A DNA stretch of 64,000 bases from assembly GCA_002077065.1 (NCBI GenBank), contig NAJO01000014.1, positions 921,351 through 985,350 of the forward strand. Reading direction: 5' to 3'. The stretch's first letter is position 1. Every line of letters starts with the position of its first letter. The notes under the pieces are model-generated. The model saw nothing but the letters and a program-made list of their open reading frames with translations, ran no database searches and was not told the DNA's origin. This document shows, in pieces, positions 1 through 10,138 of the stretch. The position numbers were made by a program, and so were the translations under genes. Source of the stretch: Cryoendolithus antarcticus. Its lineage: Eukaryota > Ascomycota > Dothideomycetes > Cladosporiales > Cladosporiaceae.

Positions 1-676
1 AGCGAAAATACAGAAGAGGACCGGGAAAGGTTCCGGTCACCCAACGGGCCGTTAGAGGAGGTGTTCGATGAAGCGTTGGAGGCATTGTCGATGTACTCTC
101 TTATCCAGTGGAAGGAAGAGCAGGCTGGATACTCGATGCCTTAGCTGATGCATGCGTGGGCTTTGACCGGCTCGAAGCAGAGGAGCAGGGACGATACAGT
201 CGAGGGAAACTCGCCTTCTTGGGAGTCAGTTACACAGGTCGGTGAACTGGATCCGGTGAAGAAACACCAGATCACACCGCACATCTCGTCCAGCGTGGCG
301 CGGGTATGAGATTGGCACAAGGTATTAGTACAGGTGTCGGAAGCCAGCCTCAACGTGATCTGTTCTTTGGCGAACTTTGTGAGAGACCGGCCAATATGAC
401 ACGGCGGTTGAGCTGCGGACGTTTGATGAGGCAGAACGTGCACAGCGGAAGGAGCAATACGAGCTAGGGTGGTTGCGGGGCCTCAGCGATCTCGCGCTGG
501 TGCTGGAGTCGCAGGGCAAGTACGAGGCGGGGGTAATGATGAACCGCCGAGCGCTGGAAGGATGTGGGAAGGTGCTGGGGAAGGAACATCCCGACACGCT
601 GACGACTGTCTACTGCCTTGCATATCTACTGCATCAGAAAGCAGAATTTGCTGCTGCGGTGCCTTCATACGAATGA
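1..676 (+). pseudogene. NB-ARC/TPR (STAND, NLR-like) gene relic
   Basis: Remains of a fungal STAND receptor with an NB-ARC ATPase and kinesin-light-chain-type TPRs; the 5' part lies outside the window. Frame 1 from base 1 gives the end of the NB-ARC winged-helix region (EALEALSMYSLIQW...YSM) and then meets TAG at 142-144, where the family continues with His-Lys/Arg-Leu-Val. The sense resumes as LMHAW, then after a one-base shift as GFDRLEAEEQGRYS. TPR sequence is open from about 383 to 676: GQYDTAVELRTFDEAERA, LALVLESQGKYEA, NRRALEG, LGKEHPDTLTTVYCLAYLLH. The premature stop, at least one frameshift and the stop at 674-676, where more TPRs should follow, make it a dead gene. In intact relatives the family acts in heterokaryon incompatibility and innate-type recognition. 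Confidence 0.8.
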
Positions 677-2050
677 GCTTTTTCAGGCTTGGGCCTTCCC
701 ATCCATCAACGATGCAGTGTGTTAGCCACATGTCCTCGCTGAAAGGTCTGATGAGCAGCGGGAAGAGTCAGCAATAAATGACGACGGTTTGCATGAGCGA
801 GGCCTAGCTGGGTAGCATATGTAGAAGAATATAGTCGTTGGTTTACACTTGAGCAACAGGGTGCCAGAAACGCACAGGCACTGAAGTGGTAAATCCCGCC
901 AAACTTTTGCCGGTCTCCGACTACAATGGTTCTTTGCTCGTACAGCACGTTCCACGACTACACTAAAGCCTGTCATGGCTTTGCGGAGGGCGGAAAGGCT
1001 TCCGATTGCTAGTTCACATCCATCTACCTTTTCGCATGATGCTTGGAACCTTGTAAGGTGTTGCATAAGATCTAGTTCGATGCGGCGCCGAGAAGTCATT
1101 GGCTTCACCTCATATTAAGTCGACAACGGTAGCACATTGGTCGTAATGATTAAGGCAAATACGTTCCAGATATATTTAGATACTATAGACGAACAGTCCA
1201 GCAAGGCAAAAACAATGTATGTGGGCATCTCTTCGTATGGGGAGGTACGCTAGAAACCTTTTCACGTATCCCATAGACGTTTCTAGAACATGAAGCATGC
1301 GCCACGATCGATCCCGGCGCTAGCGGTAGTAGTGATCTAATGTGGATTGTCTAAGATACAGTGACATGACGTGCATCGGAAAATAGACTCGCTTGTATAC
1401 GCTAAAGTACGTTCAAATCACGCTAGATCAGTACACTCAATCCTCCGCAGACTGAAACACTCGGGTACATGTCTCTTATGTCGAGTCGCCTTGAAGTCAC
1501 GGGGCAAAATCCTGTATCGTTCAGACCTCTCCTCTGAAACCTTTAGAGATAACAGCACCCCTCGAAACGTGATCTAGTAGGGGTGAAGTTGAAAAGCCAT
1601 GATTGGAATTAACAGCAAAATACTCGACTACTCATTCAACGGACGACAACGTTCGTTGCTGTCCGGCCAGAGTGATATGTTTTATGGATAGTTCGATAGA
1701 TTCAGGAGAGATGGTTTCCGAGGGCTGAGTCGTGCATCTGGCTCGTTACGGAGGGTGGCTCGCTACGTAGGGATGGACGTTACTGCTGCAGTCCGATAGC
1801 GTGGCCTGCGTCCAGTGGTGTCAGCATGCAAACCTAATACAGTCGTCCACATTGGGAGGGTCGATAGGAAGACACTACATGTATGATCTGTTGGGGATTC
1901 GATGTCAGCGAACTTACTGGTCTCACGATTTCTGGCCAGGTAGTAACCGCCGGACAGCCTCGAGCAGCTTTTGAATCAGCGCAAATGAAATACACACCAA
2001 AGGCCGACAAAGGTACCTGACTGCGTCGTACTTAGGTTGTCTTCATAATC
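677..2050. other. Intergenic, no gene recognised
   Basis: Short ORFs only, none with recognisable family sequence or coding-like composition. It may contain further decayed sequence of the STAND gene on its left; nothing specific can be supported. Confidence 0.5.
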
Positions 2051-3150
2051 ATGTCCAGCGCGCCTGATGACGCTGGGTCTGCTAGCTGGCTATCACCCAT
2101 AGCCGGCATCACTGGGGGGTACTATGGCAACAGCGAGACTCTTCGCATGCTCATAGTGTTCTTCGGCGGTTTGGCTATCTACAATGCCTGTGAGCTAGTC
2201 GCCATGATCGCACTGACTTTCAAGCGGTACCGCGGACTCTACTTCTGGTCATTGTTGATCGCCAGCATCGGGATCATTCCGTACTCGCTAGGCTTTCTGC
2301 TCAAGTTCATGAACATTACGACCGGTAGTGCAAAATGGCTGGCGGTGGTGTTACTCACGATCGGCTGGTACCCAATGATCACTGGTAGAGTCTAGTGTTG
2401 TGGAGCAGGCTGCATCTGCTCGTCACGGGCAAGACTGGTGATCGGATCTTACGATACACAAAGATTATGATCATCACGAACGCCATCATACTGCACATTC
2501 CGACTACAGTTCTGACGTTTGGATCCAATGGGAGCATCCACACGACTGTGTTTTTGAGAGGCTACAATGTCATGGAGAAGCTGCAGATGGCTGGATACTT
2601 CGTCCAAGAAGTGATTTTGAGCTCCATCTACATCGTCGAGATCCGCGAGATCCTCCGTGCATCACTGCACCAGCAGACGAGGAAGACGATGATGCAGCTG
2701 ATCACGATCAATGTGATCATCATTATCATGGATCTGGGCTTGCTTGGTCTTGAGTGCGCCTCCCTTTACATTCTCGAGACTCTGCTCAAGGGTATCATCT
2801 ACTCTATCAAGCTGAAGCTAGCATTCGCAGTACTGAACAAGCTTGTGCGTCATGTCAGCAGCAGCAAGCCCATTGGCGACGTGCGGCAGTCATCAATCGG
2901 CTTCAGCACCACTGCAGATGGGGACGATGGTCTGAATGGCACGATGGACGTCAGCGAGTTCGTTGATCAGAGCAAGTCCGGCGAAGCTGTTGAGCATGCA
3001 GCTCGGGCTGAGGATGACCGAGAGAAAAATCAGCCACGGAGGATTGACAGTCGATTGGCGTACGATCTCGCAAGGTTCGAGCACGTTGAAGACATTGCTA
3101 GGCTGGACGACATATCGAGCGCGACATCGTGCCATAAGTCGATCGCATGA
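2051..3150 (+). pseudogene. DUF7703-like seven-helix membrane protein, frameshifted
   Basis: Integral membrane protein of a fungal family I take to be DUF7703; its function is unknown. ATG at 2051 opens 114 codons with hydrophobic helices (MLIVFFGGLAIYNACELV, LYFWSLLIASIGIIPYSLGF, WLAVVLLTIGWYPM) and reaches TAG at 2393-2395. The family sequence goes on without a break in the next frame from about 2389 (SLVLWSRLHLL...) to TGA at 3148-3150, giving four more helices and a polar tail of about 90 residues. The two frames join if one base is missing between 2386 and 2387, where relatives have Gly-Gln-Ser. No intron fits in this space. It is either a recent one-base deletion that inactivated the gene or an assembly error. 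The rest of both halves is undamaged, so the event is young. Confidence 0.75.
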
Positions 3151-3625
3151 AACAGCCAGCTAGCAATCGATTATTCTCAACACTGCCACTGATATCTGGG
3201 GCTACAGACGGGCCCGTTGAGCTCCGATATACGCGTCCGCGGCGGCGGCCTTCAACTCACTGACCTGTCCCAGTGAGAGTGTCCTGTGAGCCGTATGTTA
3301 TTCTATGAGTGTGACAGGTAGAGAACGGGTGGAGGATTGCTCCTTCCCCGCGGATCATCTCGCGCTGCACGGCTCCACTTGGCAAGTCGCGTCGTGACTT
3401 TCTGGAAGCACCACTCCCCTTACTACGCCTTCTCTCGAAACGCACCGGTCTCAGCCAAATATTGGCGGACAGATGAGCGCCTGTGACAGACGATGGCATA
3501 CAACGATGATCGAGTGGAACGCAACTCCCGGTTCAGTCAAGAAAGTCTTCACTTCGTCGTCCTCCTTTACTGACACTCTTATGCAGCGTGGCTGGCGTAT
3601 AGCCGATCAGCGAGACTCTGTGAAC
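3151..3625. other. Intergenic
   Basis: Upstream region of the gene at 3626; no element recognised. Frame 2 is open back to 3473, but the sequence before 3626 does not look coding. Confidence 0.4.
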
Positions 3626-6336
3626 ATGCGAGACCCGTATCGCGGATCGTACAGAGATGCGCAACCTCCTCGACGTGCTCAGCATGGACCTGGACTGCTT
3701 GACTCATATCGCCCCTCTGCCACTGACACTCGGGCCCTCCTGCCTGTTTACGCCCCTATGGGCATACCCCGTGGAGGGGCGAGCGCACGCCTCAGGAACT
3801 TGAGAACAAGCGCCAGCACGCTTTTATCGAGGAGCAGCGCAGACAACGTCGATATGCATGGGAGCAGTCACGCAATGACTACTACGCCAACGAGTCCCGC
3901 CCTCTGAGTGAATCCAACATTCTCCCGCAGCGCTCGGCGAACCATCGCCAGTCAACAAACGGCAATCTCCGAATGAATCCTCAGACCCGTCCTGGTCCCC
4001 CTCATACACAACTCAATGGCCGCCCCGTCGTGATTCCTGACCCTTCGAATACGCCTATAATTGTCAACCCTGAAGATCACGGGTTTCCTGCTGGGTACGG
4101 CAACCGTCCCGACTACATCATGGTACTGTTACCACGTACTCCAGCGCTCCGCTACGACGAAGATCCTCACGCTGCTTGACGCCACGCAGCGGAGGCTGTG
4201 GCTCATGTGAACGAGTATCATGCGCATGAACGTGCAATCAATCCACCTATCACCGCCCTGGAGGCTCTGCAAAGAGCGGCCGATTTGGAGGGCATGCAGG
4301 CCGCCAAAAGCTTGAGCATGGCTGCCATCTATCGTAAAGTAATGGACGAGACCATGCCAGTGCGTGTCAGCCTACAAGTCTCGCATGAAGTCACTGCTGC
4401 TGATTTCACCGATCTTCGCAGCCGTGCGTTACCAGCACAGCCAGTTGCATCTCCCCAAGACAGGAATCCATTGGCTTCTGTGCGAATGCCCCCTACTCAA
4501 GTCTCTGCCGCTGCTACTGTCACGCGCGTCCATCGTACTGCCGCCGTGAAGGTGGAGCCTGACGATAACGAGGTGATCATTATTGAGGATGATCCTATCG
4601 CTGCTGTAAAGATCGAAGCTGTCGAGAAGGAAGTCATCGTAGTTGAGGAGGACCCATTGGAACCAACTGCCGACGAACCTGCACCGCCGATCAACCTAGC
4701 CACGCGCTTCCAGCCCTACGTGCCCAACCCTCACCTGCCCTCCAATTCGAAGAAGAGGGCTCATGTCGCTGATGACGTCTTACCCATCAAGCGAGAGTCG
4801 CCGAGGCCGCAGGCACTGCGTGAGCTCCGCGCAGCGACCGACGAGCGTCCTATCTCCCATCCAACTCCATCGCTCATTCACGCGGAGGTGGAACCCGGAT
4901 CGAGGAAAAGGCTTCGCGTCGCTGAAGACACTTTGCCGATCAAGCGAGAGTCAACGAGCCCGCATGCAGTGCTTCAGGTCCCTGTAGCGACCGAAGAGAT
5001 TGGTATATCTGATCAAGATGAATTGCCTAGCCACGCACAGATGTCTCAGCCGCATCGAACGTCGGAGCCGCAAGCAGAGCTCAATGGAGCCACTGCAACA
5101 GACCTGCGCGACGACTCCGAGATATATGAGCCGTCTGATGATGTCATTACTACCGAACAGCATGAATTACCAGAGCTGCTGAAGGAGCTCGAGCAGTTCA
5201 GGCGTTCGCAGGACTTCGCGGCGTTGCAGGAACAGCCATTGCTGGAGCAGCCAGAGCAGCTGCAGAATGAAGGAGGCCCTGTCGAGAACGCATCGCCCGA
5301 GCAGCACACGACGGCAGAGAAGCGACAGCATCGTGCAGAACCTGAGGTACTGATGCCAGTGCAAGAAGCCACGGAGTATGATGCTCCGGGAGGGCTACAG
5401 GAACGCACGCATGAAGAGCCTACTATCCCAACACCACCATCAGAGCAGGCTGAGGCCGCGTTACAGCAGCCGCTGCGAGAGCCATCACTTGAGGCACCAG
5501 CTGGTGTCATAGTCTCGGAGAACGTCAATGTTGACATGATCGACATTTCGCGTCTGTCAGTTCATGTCACTGACGAGCATTGCACCAATGAAGACGCCAA
5601 GGTCAGACTCTACGAGACACGTTTCAAGACGTTTGCAAGGAACGAGGCTACCGGTCGTTACCTTGGATTGGCGATGTGGTGTTGCCTCATATCCTACTGG
5701 GTCATCACAGTTGACAGTCGAGACATGGTGCATGCGACGCCAGTGACATTGAGCGAGGCAGTCATGATGCCTAAGCAAATGATGGAATGCCATCAGGAGC
5801 TCGAGGAAGAGCACGGGTACCATATAGGGGAACTGCTCGATCAGGATGAAGTGTACAACGCGTACATGAAGGCTTTTGTCAGACGTGATCGCCCACAGCC
5901 GGAAGACATGCGCCTGGTGCCGGACTGGGTGCAGGAATCCTACGCTATCCTCGACGAGCAACGGGATCGTGCAAGTGGCGAGATGACCGTAAAGTCAGCT
6001 GCCAAGCATGCAGGCCTACGACAAATTAGGGAGAACCGGAAAGTCCAGCCCTACTGGCACAGACAGTTGGAAGTGCTGAAGGTAAAGAAGAAGCAGAAGA
6101 AGACGGTTCCGGTGAAGGCGGCTTCAGTCAAGGCGGCTCTTGTCAGGGCGGCTCCTGTCAAGACGGCTCCTGTCAAGGCGGCTCCCGTCAAGGCGGCTCC
6201 CGTGAAGGCGACTCCAGTGCAGGCGCCTCCGGTCATCATACCTGACCCTATGGTGGCCCCTAAGCATCGTACGCAGCATCCCCGTAAGGTGGTCTGGGTC
6301 GCTCAGGGTAACCGTGTGCATAGTGTTGTGAGGTAG
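3626..6336 (+). CDS. Disordered protein with SUMO-acceptor/SIM modules
   Basis: Not a family I recognise. My model is join(3626..3745, 3796..4135, 4190..6336), 868 residues. The first intron (3746-3795) is inferred because coding sense passes from frame 2 to frame 1 (RYAWEQSRNDYYANESRP). The second (54 nt, GTACTC to CAG) removes an in-frame TGA at 4177-4179 that lies in a good branch site, CTTGAC. Both donors are weak, so frameshift plus nonsense remains possible. Residues 271-310 are two 20-residue modules, each with a SUMO-acceptor consensus (VKVE K274; VKIE K294) followed by a SUMO-interacting motif (VIIIEDD; VIVVEED). Two more acceptors, IKRE K354 and K405, each follow a basic stretch like a nuclear signal; the second, IKRESTSP, fits the phosphorylation-dependent PsiKxExxSP form. 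A folded-looking part is at about 600-790 (Trp/Tyr-rich), then a (PVKAA)n tail. Likely nuclear. Confidence 0.6.
4540..4659 (+). repeat. 60-bp tandem duplication (SUMO site + SIM module)
   Basis: Two copies, 4540-4599 and 4600-4659, encode AAVKVEPDDNEVIIIEDDPI and AAVKIEAVEKEVIVVEEDPL. Base identity is moderate while the acceptor lysine, the hydrophobic core and the acidic flank are all kept, which suggests selection on the peptide. Confidence 0.75.
6109..6231 (+). repeat. 15-bp coding minisatellite (PVKAA)n
   Basis: About eight copies of a 15-base unit like gcggctcctgtcaag inside the reading frame at 3626-6336. It encodes P-V-K-A-A with drift to SVKAA, LVRAA, PVKTA, PVKAT and PVQAP. Copies 4-7 are the most alike. 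Confidence 0.85.
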
Positions 6337-6893
6337 GGCATCACCGCAAGCTGAGGTAGAGCATCAGCACACTCCGAGATTGAAGAGGACGGGGCAGGTA
6401 CTGGCTTCGACAGCGGGCATGCCTTGCTTAGCAGCATTGCCCAGTGCAGAAGACGTGGAGCGTGAATCAATGGCATCCGTCCGGGATGTCCGTTGCAGAT
6501 GGAAGTCAAACACCAAACGTATACCTAGATACACAGAACGCCCAGTCGCTACGCCACTCTTCGAAACCCCGTCCGTGTTGCTTGAATGCCTTACATCTGA
6601 TTCCCTCTCGTCCACTATTGATCATCTGGCTGCGCCATTAGAGTGTGCCTGACCTCGAACGATGTGGGGGTTGGGTCACGGTAGTGGGGCAATCTGTTGG
6701 CAAGCGCTGTATTTCATTCACTAGCACCGCATGTGTGCGTGACTCTTTTCATGTGACACTCTGTGACTTCGAGTATACTTTACCGCGAACCAGAATCGAA
6801 TTCGTAGCACCAATACGATTCCACCTACCTTTTATTTTCGCTTTGTGCATCAATTCCCACTCAACACATCAAAGTCCACAATCCCAACTCAAT
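6337..6893. other. Intergenic, PDAP1 promoter side
   Basis: No gene recognised. The last 100 bases are pyrimidine- and CA-rich (tcaacacatcaaagtcc), as in the 5' leaders of many filamentous-fungal housekeeping genes. Confidence 0.4.
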
Positions 6894-7705
6894 ATGAGTA
6901 GCGTGAATCGCGGAAGAGCAGGCAAATTCGCAAAGGCGAAGCGTGGAGGTCAGTAAACTTATACAGTAGACTTTGGCCCTATACTGACCATCATCCAGGC
7001 GGCCGCCAGTTCTCGAAGAACCTCCGACCACTCGATGCCGACGGCGGCGAGCGGTCCATGTGGGCCGAGCCCGTAGACAACGACGATAGCTCCGAGGAAG
7101 ACAGCGAAGAGGACTCGGACGAGGAGTCAGGAGACGGCGCAGCGAAGCCCGATGGTGATCAGACACGTGAGCAGCGGAGAGCTGCGGCGAAGGCGAAGAA
7201 GGAGGCTGCGATCAAAAAGAAGAAGGGAAACCCACAGCCTGGAGATCTGCCCTCTAGCAGCGAAGAGGAGTCCGAGGATGAGGACGACGACATGCCCGCG
7301 AACCCGAATCACACCGCTTCTGCTCGTAAGATGGCAGACGCGGCGAAGATCCCGGTCTCGAAGGACGAGAAGGCAGCCGCTGCGGCACCTGTCAAGATAA
7401 AGGCACCTGACGATGTCTCGAAACTTTCACGACGCGAGAGGGAGGCTTATCAAGCACAGCAGGCGAAAGAACGGTACCAGAAGATGCACGCAGAGGGCAA
7501 GACGGACGAGGCACGCGCGGATCTGGAGAGGCTTAAGTTGGTGAGGGAGCAGCGAGCTGAGGCTGCGGCACAAAAGCAGGCGGAGAAGGCGGAAAGAGAT
7601 GAGATTGATAAGGAGAAGAAGGCACAGATGGAGAGAATGGACAGACAGCAGGCGTTGAAGGCTGCGAGGGGAGGGAAGGGCGCGAAGAAGGGTGGAAAAT
7701 CGTAA
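6894..7705 (+). CDS. PDAP1/PP28 family acidic phosphoprotein
   Basis: Homologue of the 28-kDa heat- and acid-stable phosphoprotein (PDGFA-associated protein 1), a small disordered protein phosphorylated by casein kinase II. Model join(6894..6948, 6999..7705), 253 residues. Exon 1 ends KAKRGG; donor gtcagt, branch ctgac and acceptor ccag at 6997-6998 lead in phase to GRQFSKNLRPLDADGGE, the conserved family start. Residues about 45-65 and 95-115 are acidic Ser/Glu/Asp tracts (CK2 sites); the PP28 domain is at about 150-230 (SRREREAYQAQQAKERYQKM, ADLERLKLVREQRAEAAAQK), predicted long helix. The tail is Lys/Gly-rich. The family is linked to translation and growth control, but its biochemical role is not settled. 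An ATG at 6645 in frame was rejected because it lies in non-coding-like sequence. Confidence 0.9.
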
Positions 7706-8392
7706 AGGCGGTGATTACAGTATCTGGATACCTCAGATGAGGCCGAGCGGTATACCGATATGATCTGGGCTGTGCATAGCGACTGCATCAGCCGGAATAG
7801 AGGCCAGCATGAATGAATGGCTTTATGGCTTCAGCTTACGCACCTTGGGCATGCTCCTTCACGTCATTCTTTCGCATCTTTCAGGAACATGGGATAAGAA
7901 GAGGTGTACAGCTGGCTTACTCACAGCTGACTGTTTTGCAGGTCAACTCCGTTCATCACGGTCCTCGCGTGCGGCTCCACGAACGATTGACCAAGTAAGC
8001 GTCGCACAGCAGGAGAACGAAGTGCATTTCTCGACCTTCTAGCGGAGTCAACAATGCACACCACGATTGTGCGTGAGCCGGCCACGCCAACCAGGACTTG
8101 CTGATGTTCGGCCCCCTGTCTCCTGTTCGGGCGTACTGTGATCGGACAAAGCATATACGACGGCAGACAATGGCGCCTCGATGTCAACCAGGAGCGAGAA
8201 TGGTGATTCGACGCATGCGGCGACGTCTATGTCTGAGATCCTCGAGTTCGCATACACCGTGACACATTATGGGCCATCCAGTCTCGAATACAGGTACGGA
8301 ATGTCAGCACATAGAGCAACGGTCTAGCGAACCATATTGGGTAAACACGTCCGGCACGCCCTCGCAGCATCTTCAGCAACCCCAAGGCAGCC
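7706..8392. other. Intergenic
   Basis: Contains 3' sequence of the PDAP1 gene and the promoter of the peptidase-like gene at 8393. The one notable element is the 17-mer at 8207-8223, shared with the upstream region of the second paralogue. Confidence 0.5.
8207..8223 (+). promoter_or_regulatory. 17-mer shared by both Ulp1-like genes, copy 1
   Basis: ttcgacgcatgcggcga begins 186 bases before the ATG at 8393. The same 17 bases begin 188 bases before the ATG at 10139. The core cgcatgcg is a perfect 8-base palindrome, as for a dimeric factor. It may be a kept regulatory site or simply a remnant of the duplication. Confidence 0.45.
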
Positions 8393-9460
8393 ATGGCAGT
8401 GACTAGAAAGAACTCTGCTCAATTAGCTGCAAACAAATCTGCCAATGCTCCGGACTCGAAGGCTCAAGGCGCCAAACCTCAACCGAGTGGCAAGGGCAGT
8501 AGGGAGCGATCACTAGACAGCGACCAGAGCGGCGAGCCAAAGTCAAAGAAAGCCAAGACTGGAAAGCAAGTTGCTGCACCTCCCCGTGACTACTGTACCA
8601 ATTACAAGACTCGGATCGTCAGCCTTCACGCAGAACTGGCTGCCCACGTGGACGCTGGGCATGGTCGACTCAGGCATATGGTCGTGTGGGAGCAATACAC
8701 TGACATCGTCGACGTTGCCCGGGCGATAGCCTCCGTCACAGAGGCTATCAGCCTTCAGCCTGACCCGCGACGTGAAGCGCCAGTCTTCTCTGTGTCATCT
8801 TCTGGAGTCATCGATGCCGGGTTGCGGACCACACCGCATGTCATCCGACTAGTCGCTCGTCCGGGGGAAATCGCAATCTTTCCAGTCTTCATTGGGCCCA
8901 ATCATGTCGCACTTGGCATTTTGGAACACAAAGCAGGGCTAGGCTATTCGGCGGTGTACTATGACAGCTGGCCATACACGCGAAGGCGATTGCGTTCCAT
9001 GATCAGCGGCCCCCCATTCGATGCTTTCCATGAGACGGTTCGCGATATGATGAGAGTCGGCTGGACACCGCGTAAGCAAGTCGCTCGGTACAGGACATCT
9101 CAGGCGTCCGTCGTTTGCGATCAAGTCGGTGAATGGGTGTGCGGTCTCCACGCTGTCTTGAGTGGCTGGTGTCTCGCCCTGGGCCTGACTTTCAGTCCGA
9201 CCGCCACGTTAGACGAGCAGTTCTATGAAGATGCCATTACAATAATCAACTCCGCAGTATATGGCTTAGTCGAAGCACAATTGATCAGCGACTTCCTGAA
9301 ATGCACGGGCTATGTGACGCCGGACGGGTCGCCAGCGAGCCGCAAGTTCAACAATACTGTCGAGCTGGAAAATACGACTGCACTGAACGATCTAGTTGCG
9401 CAGATCGTGGACGACGATCTTCTAAAGGCTGTCATGGCTGAGTCGGAACAGGGCGATTAG
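8393..9460 (+). CDS. Ulp1/C48-like cysteine peptidase paralogue A
   Basis: Predicted Ulp1-fold (C48) cysteine peptidase, the type that removes SUMO or related modifiers; no name can be given. It has 355 residues and one exon. Residues 1-65 are disordered and basic with a nuclear-signal-like KSKKAKTGK. The tetrad expected of the family can be read in order: His171 (PNHVALGIL), Asp191 (VYYDSWP), Gln244 and Cys250 (QVGEWVCGLHAVLSGW), with Gln to Cys spaced by six as in Ulp1. It is about 35-40 percent alike by eye to the gene at 10139 (shared ARAIASVTEAI, ITIINSAVYGL), so the two are tandem duplicates. The end, DDDLLKAVMAESEQ, resembles a ubiquitin-interacting motif but lacks the key Ser spacing. 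Activity is untested; other alpha/beta folds cannot be excluded without structure prediction. Confidence 0.65.
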   Translation: MAVTRKNSAQLAANKSANAPDSKAQGAKPQPSGKGSRERSLDSDQSGEPKSKKAKTGKQVAAPPRDYCTNYKTRIVSLHAELAAHVDAGHGRLRHMVVWEQYTDIVDVARAIASVTEAISLQPDPRREAPVFSVSSSGVIDAGLRTTPHVIRLVARPGEIAIFPVFIGPNHVALGILEHKAGLGYSAVYYDSWPYTRRRLRSMISGPPFDAFHETVRDMMRVGWTPRKQVARYRTSQASVVCDQVGEWVCGLHAVLSGWCLALGLTFSPTATLDEQFYEDAITIINSAVYGLVEAQLISDFLKCTGYVTPDGSPASRKFNNTVELENTTALNDLVAQIVDDDLLKAVMAESEQGD

Positions 9461-10138
9461 CCCTCAACTCCAGGCCTGTAACCTGGAAGTTCCAGCCCAG
9501 ATACCGCGTGTATCGGAGGTCCGACAGACCACTGATCACGTCGTTGACAGATCTGGAGGACCTACATGCGAAGGAAGGCGGAGGAGCGAGCAGATGATAC
9601 TACAAGACCTTGGTAAACCCCGTTTAATTGCCAGCGCAAGTGCTCCTACGCTTCCAGCATCGCAGCCGCGCAGTCTGCTGCGGGATCAGTTGCTCTGGAG
9701 AGCAGCATTTCTGTTACACCAGCTTCACACGCTGATTCTTTCATCATGACACTCGTATTTCGCGCAGCTCTGGTCCTGTTGGCCGCAGCGAAATCAGGGC
9801 GTGCACACCCGCGTGCGGAGGTATGTGACACTAGCTTACATTCCAGAGCAGAACAATAGGATTGTGCATTCCAGCTTCGACGGTCGCTTCGACTCTGTCA
9901 CCTGTACCCGGACAGAGCGATGACAGATCACAACCGCTTCAAGCTTTGGCTTCGACGCATGCGGCGATACCTTTGCCAACCATAGCCGATTCAGCTGCAC
10001 CATGGCAGTCCGCCAGCACCATCCCCTTCAAGACTTGCCTTGTCCATTGGCAGCAACAGCAACCGAAAAAACCAACAGACTACTCCCCGGGACATCACAG
10101 AACTTATACACAACGACTCAGACATCTCAAGATCAGCC
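9461..10138. other. Intergenic between tandem paralogues
   Basis: No gene recognised. A short inverted repeat, ccagg-7-cctgg, follows the stop of paralogue A at about 9471-9487. The shared 17-mer copy 2 lies at 9951-9967. Confidence 0.45.
9951..9967 (+). promoter_or_regulatory. 17-mer shared by both Ulp1-like genes, copy 2
   Basis: Exact copy of ttcgacgcatgcggcga, 188 bases before the ATG at 10139. The sequence around it is not visibly alike between the two promoters, which favours selection over simple remnant identity. Confidence 0.45.
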
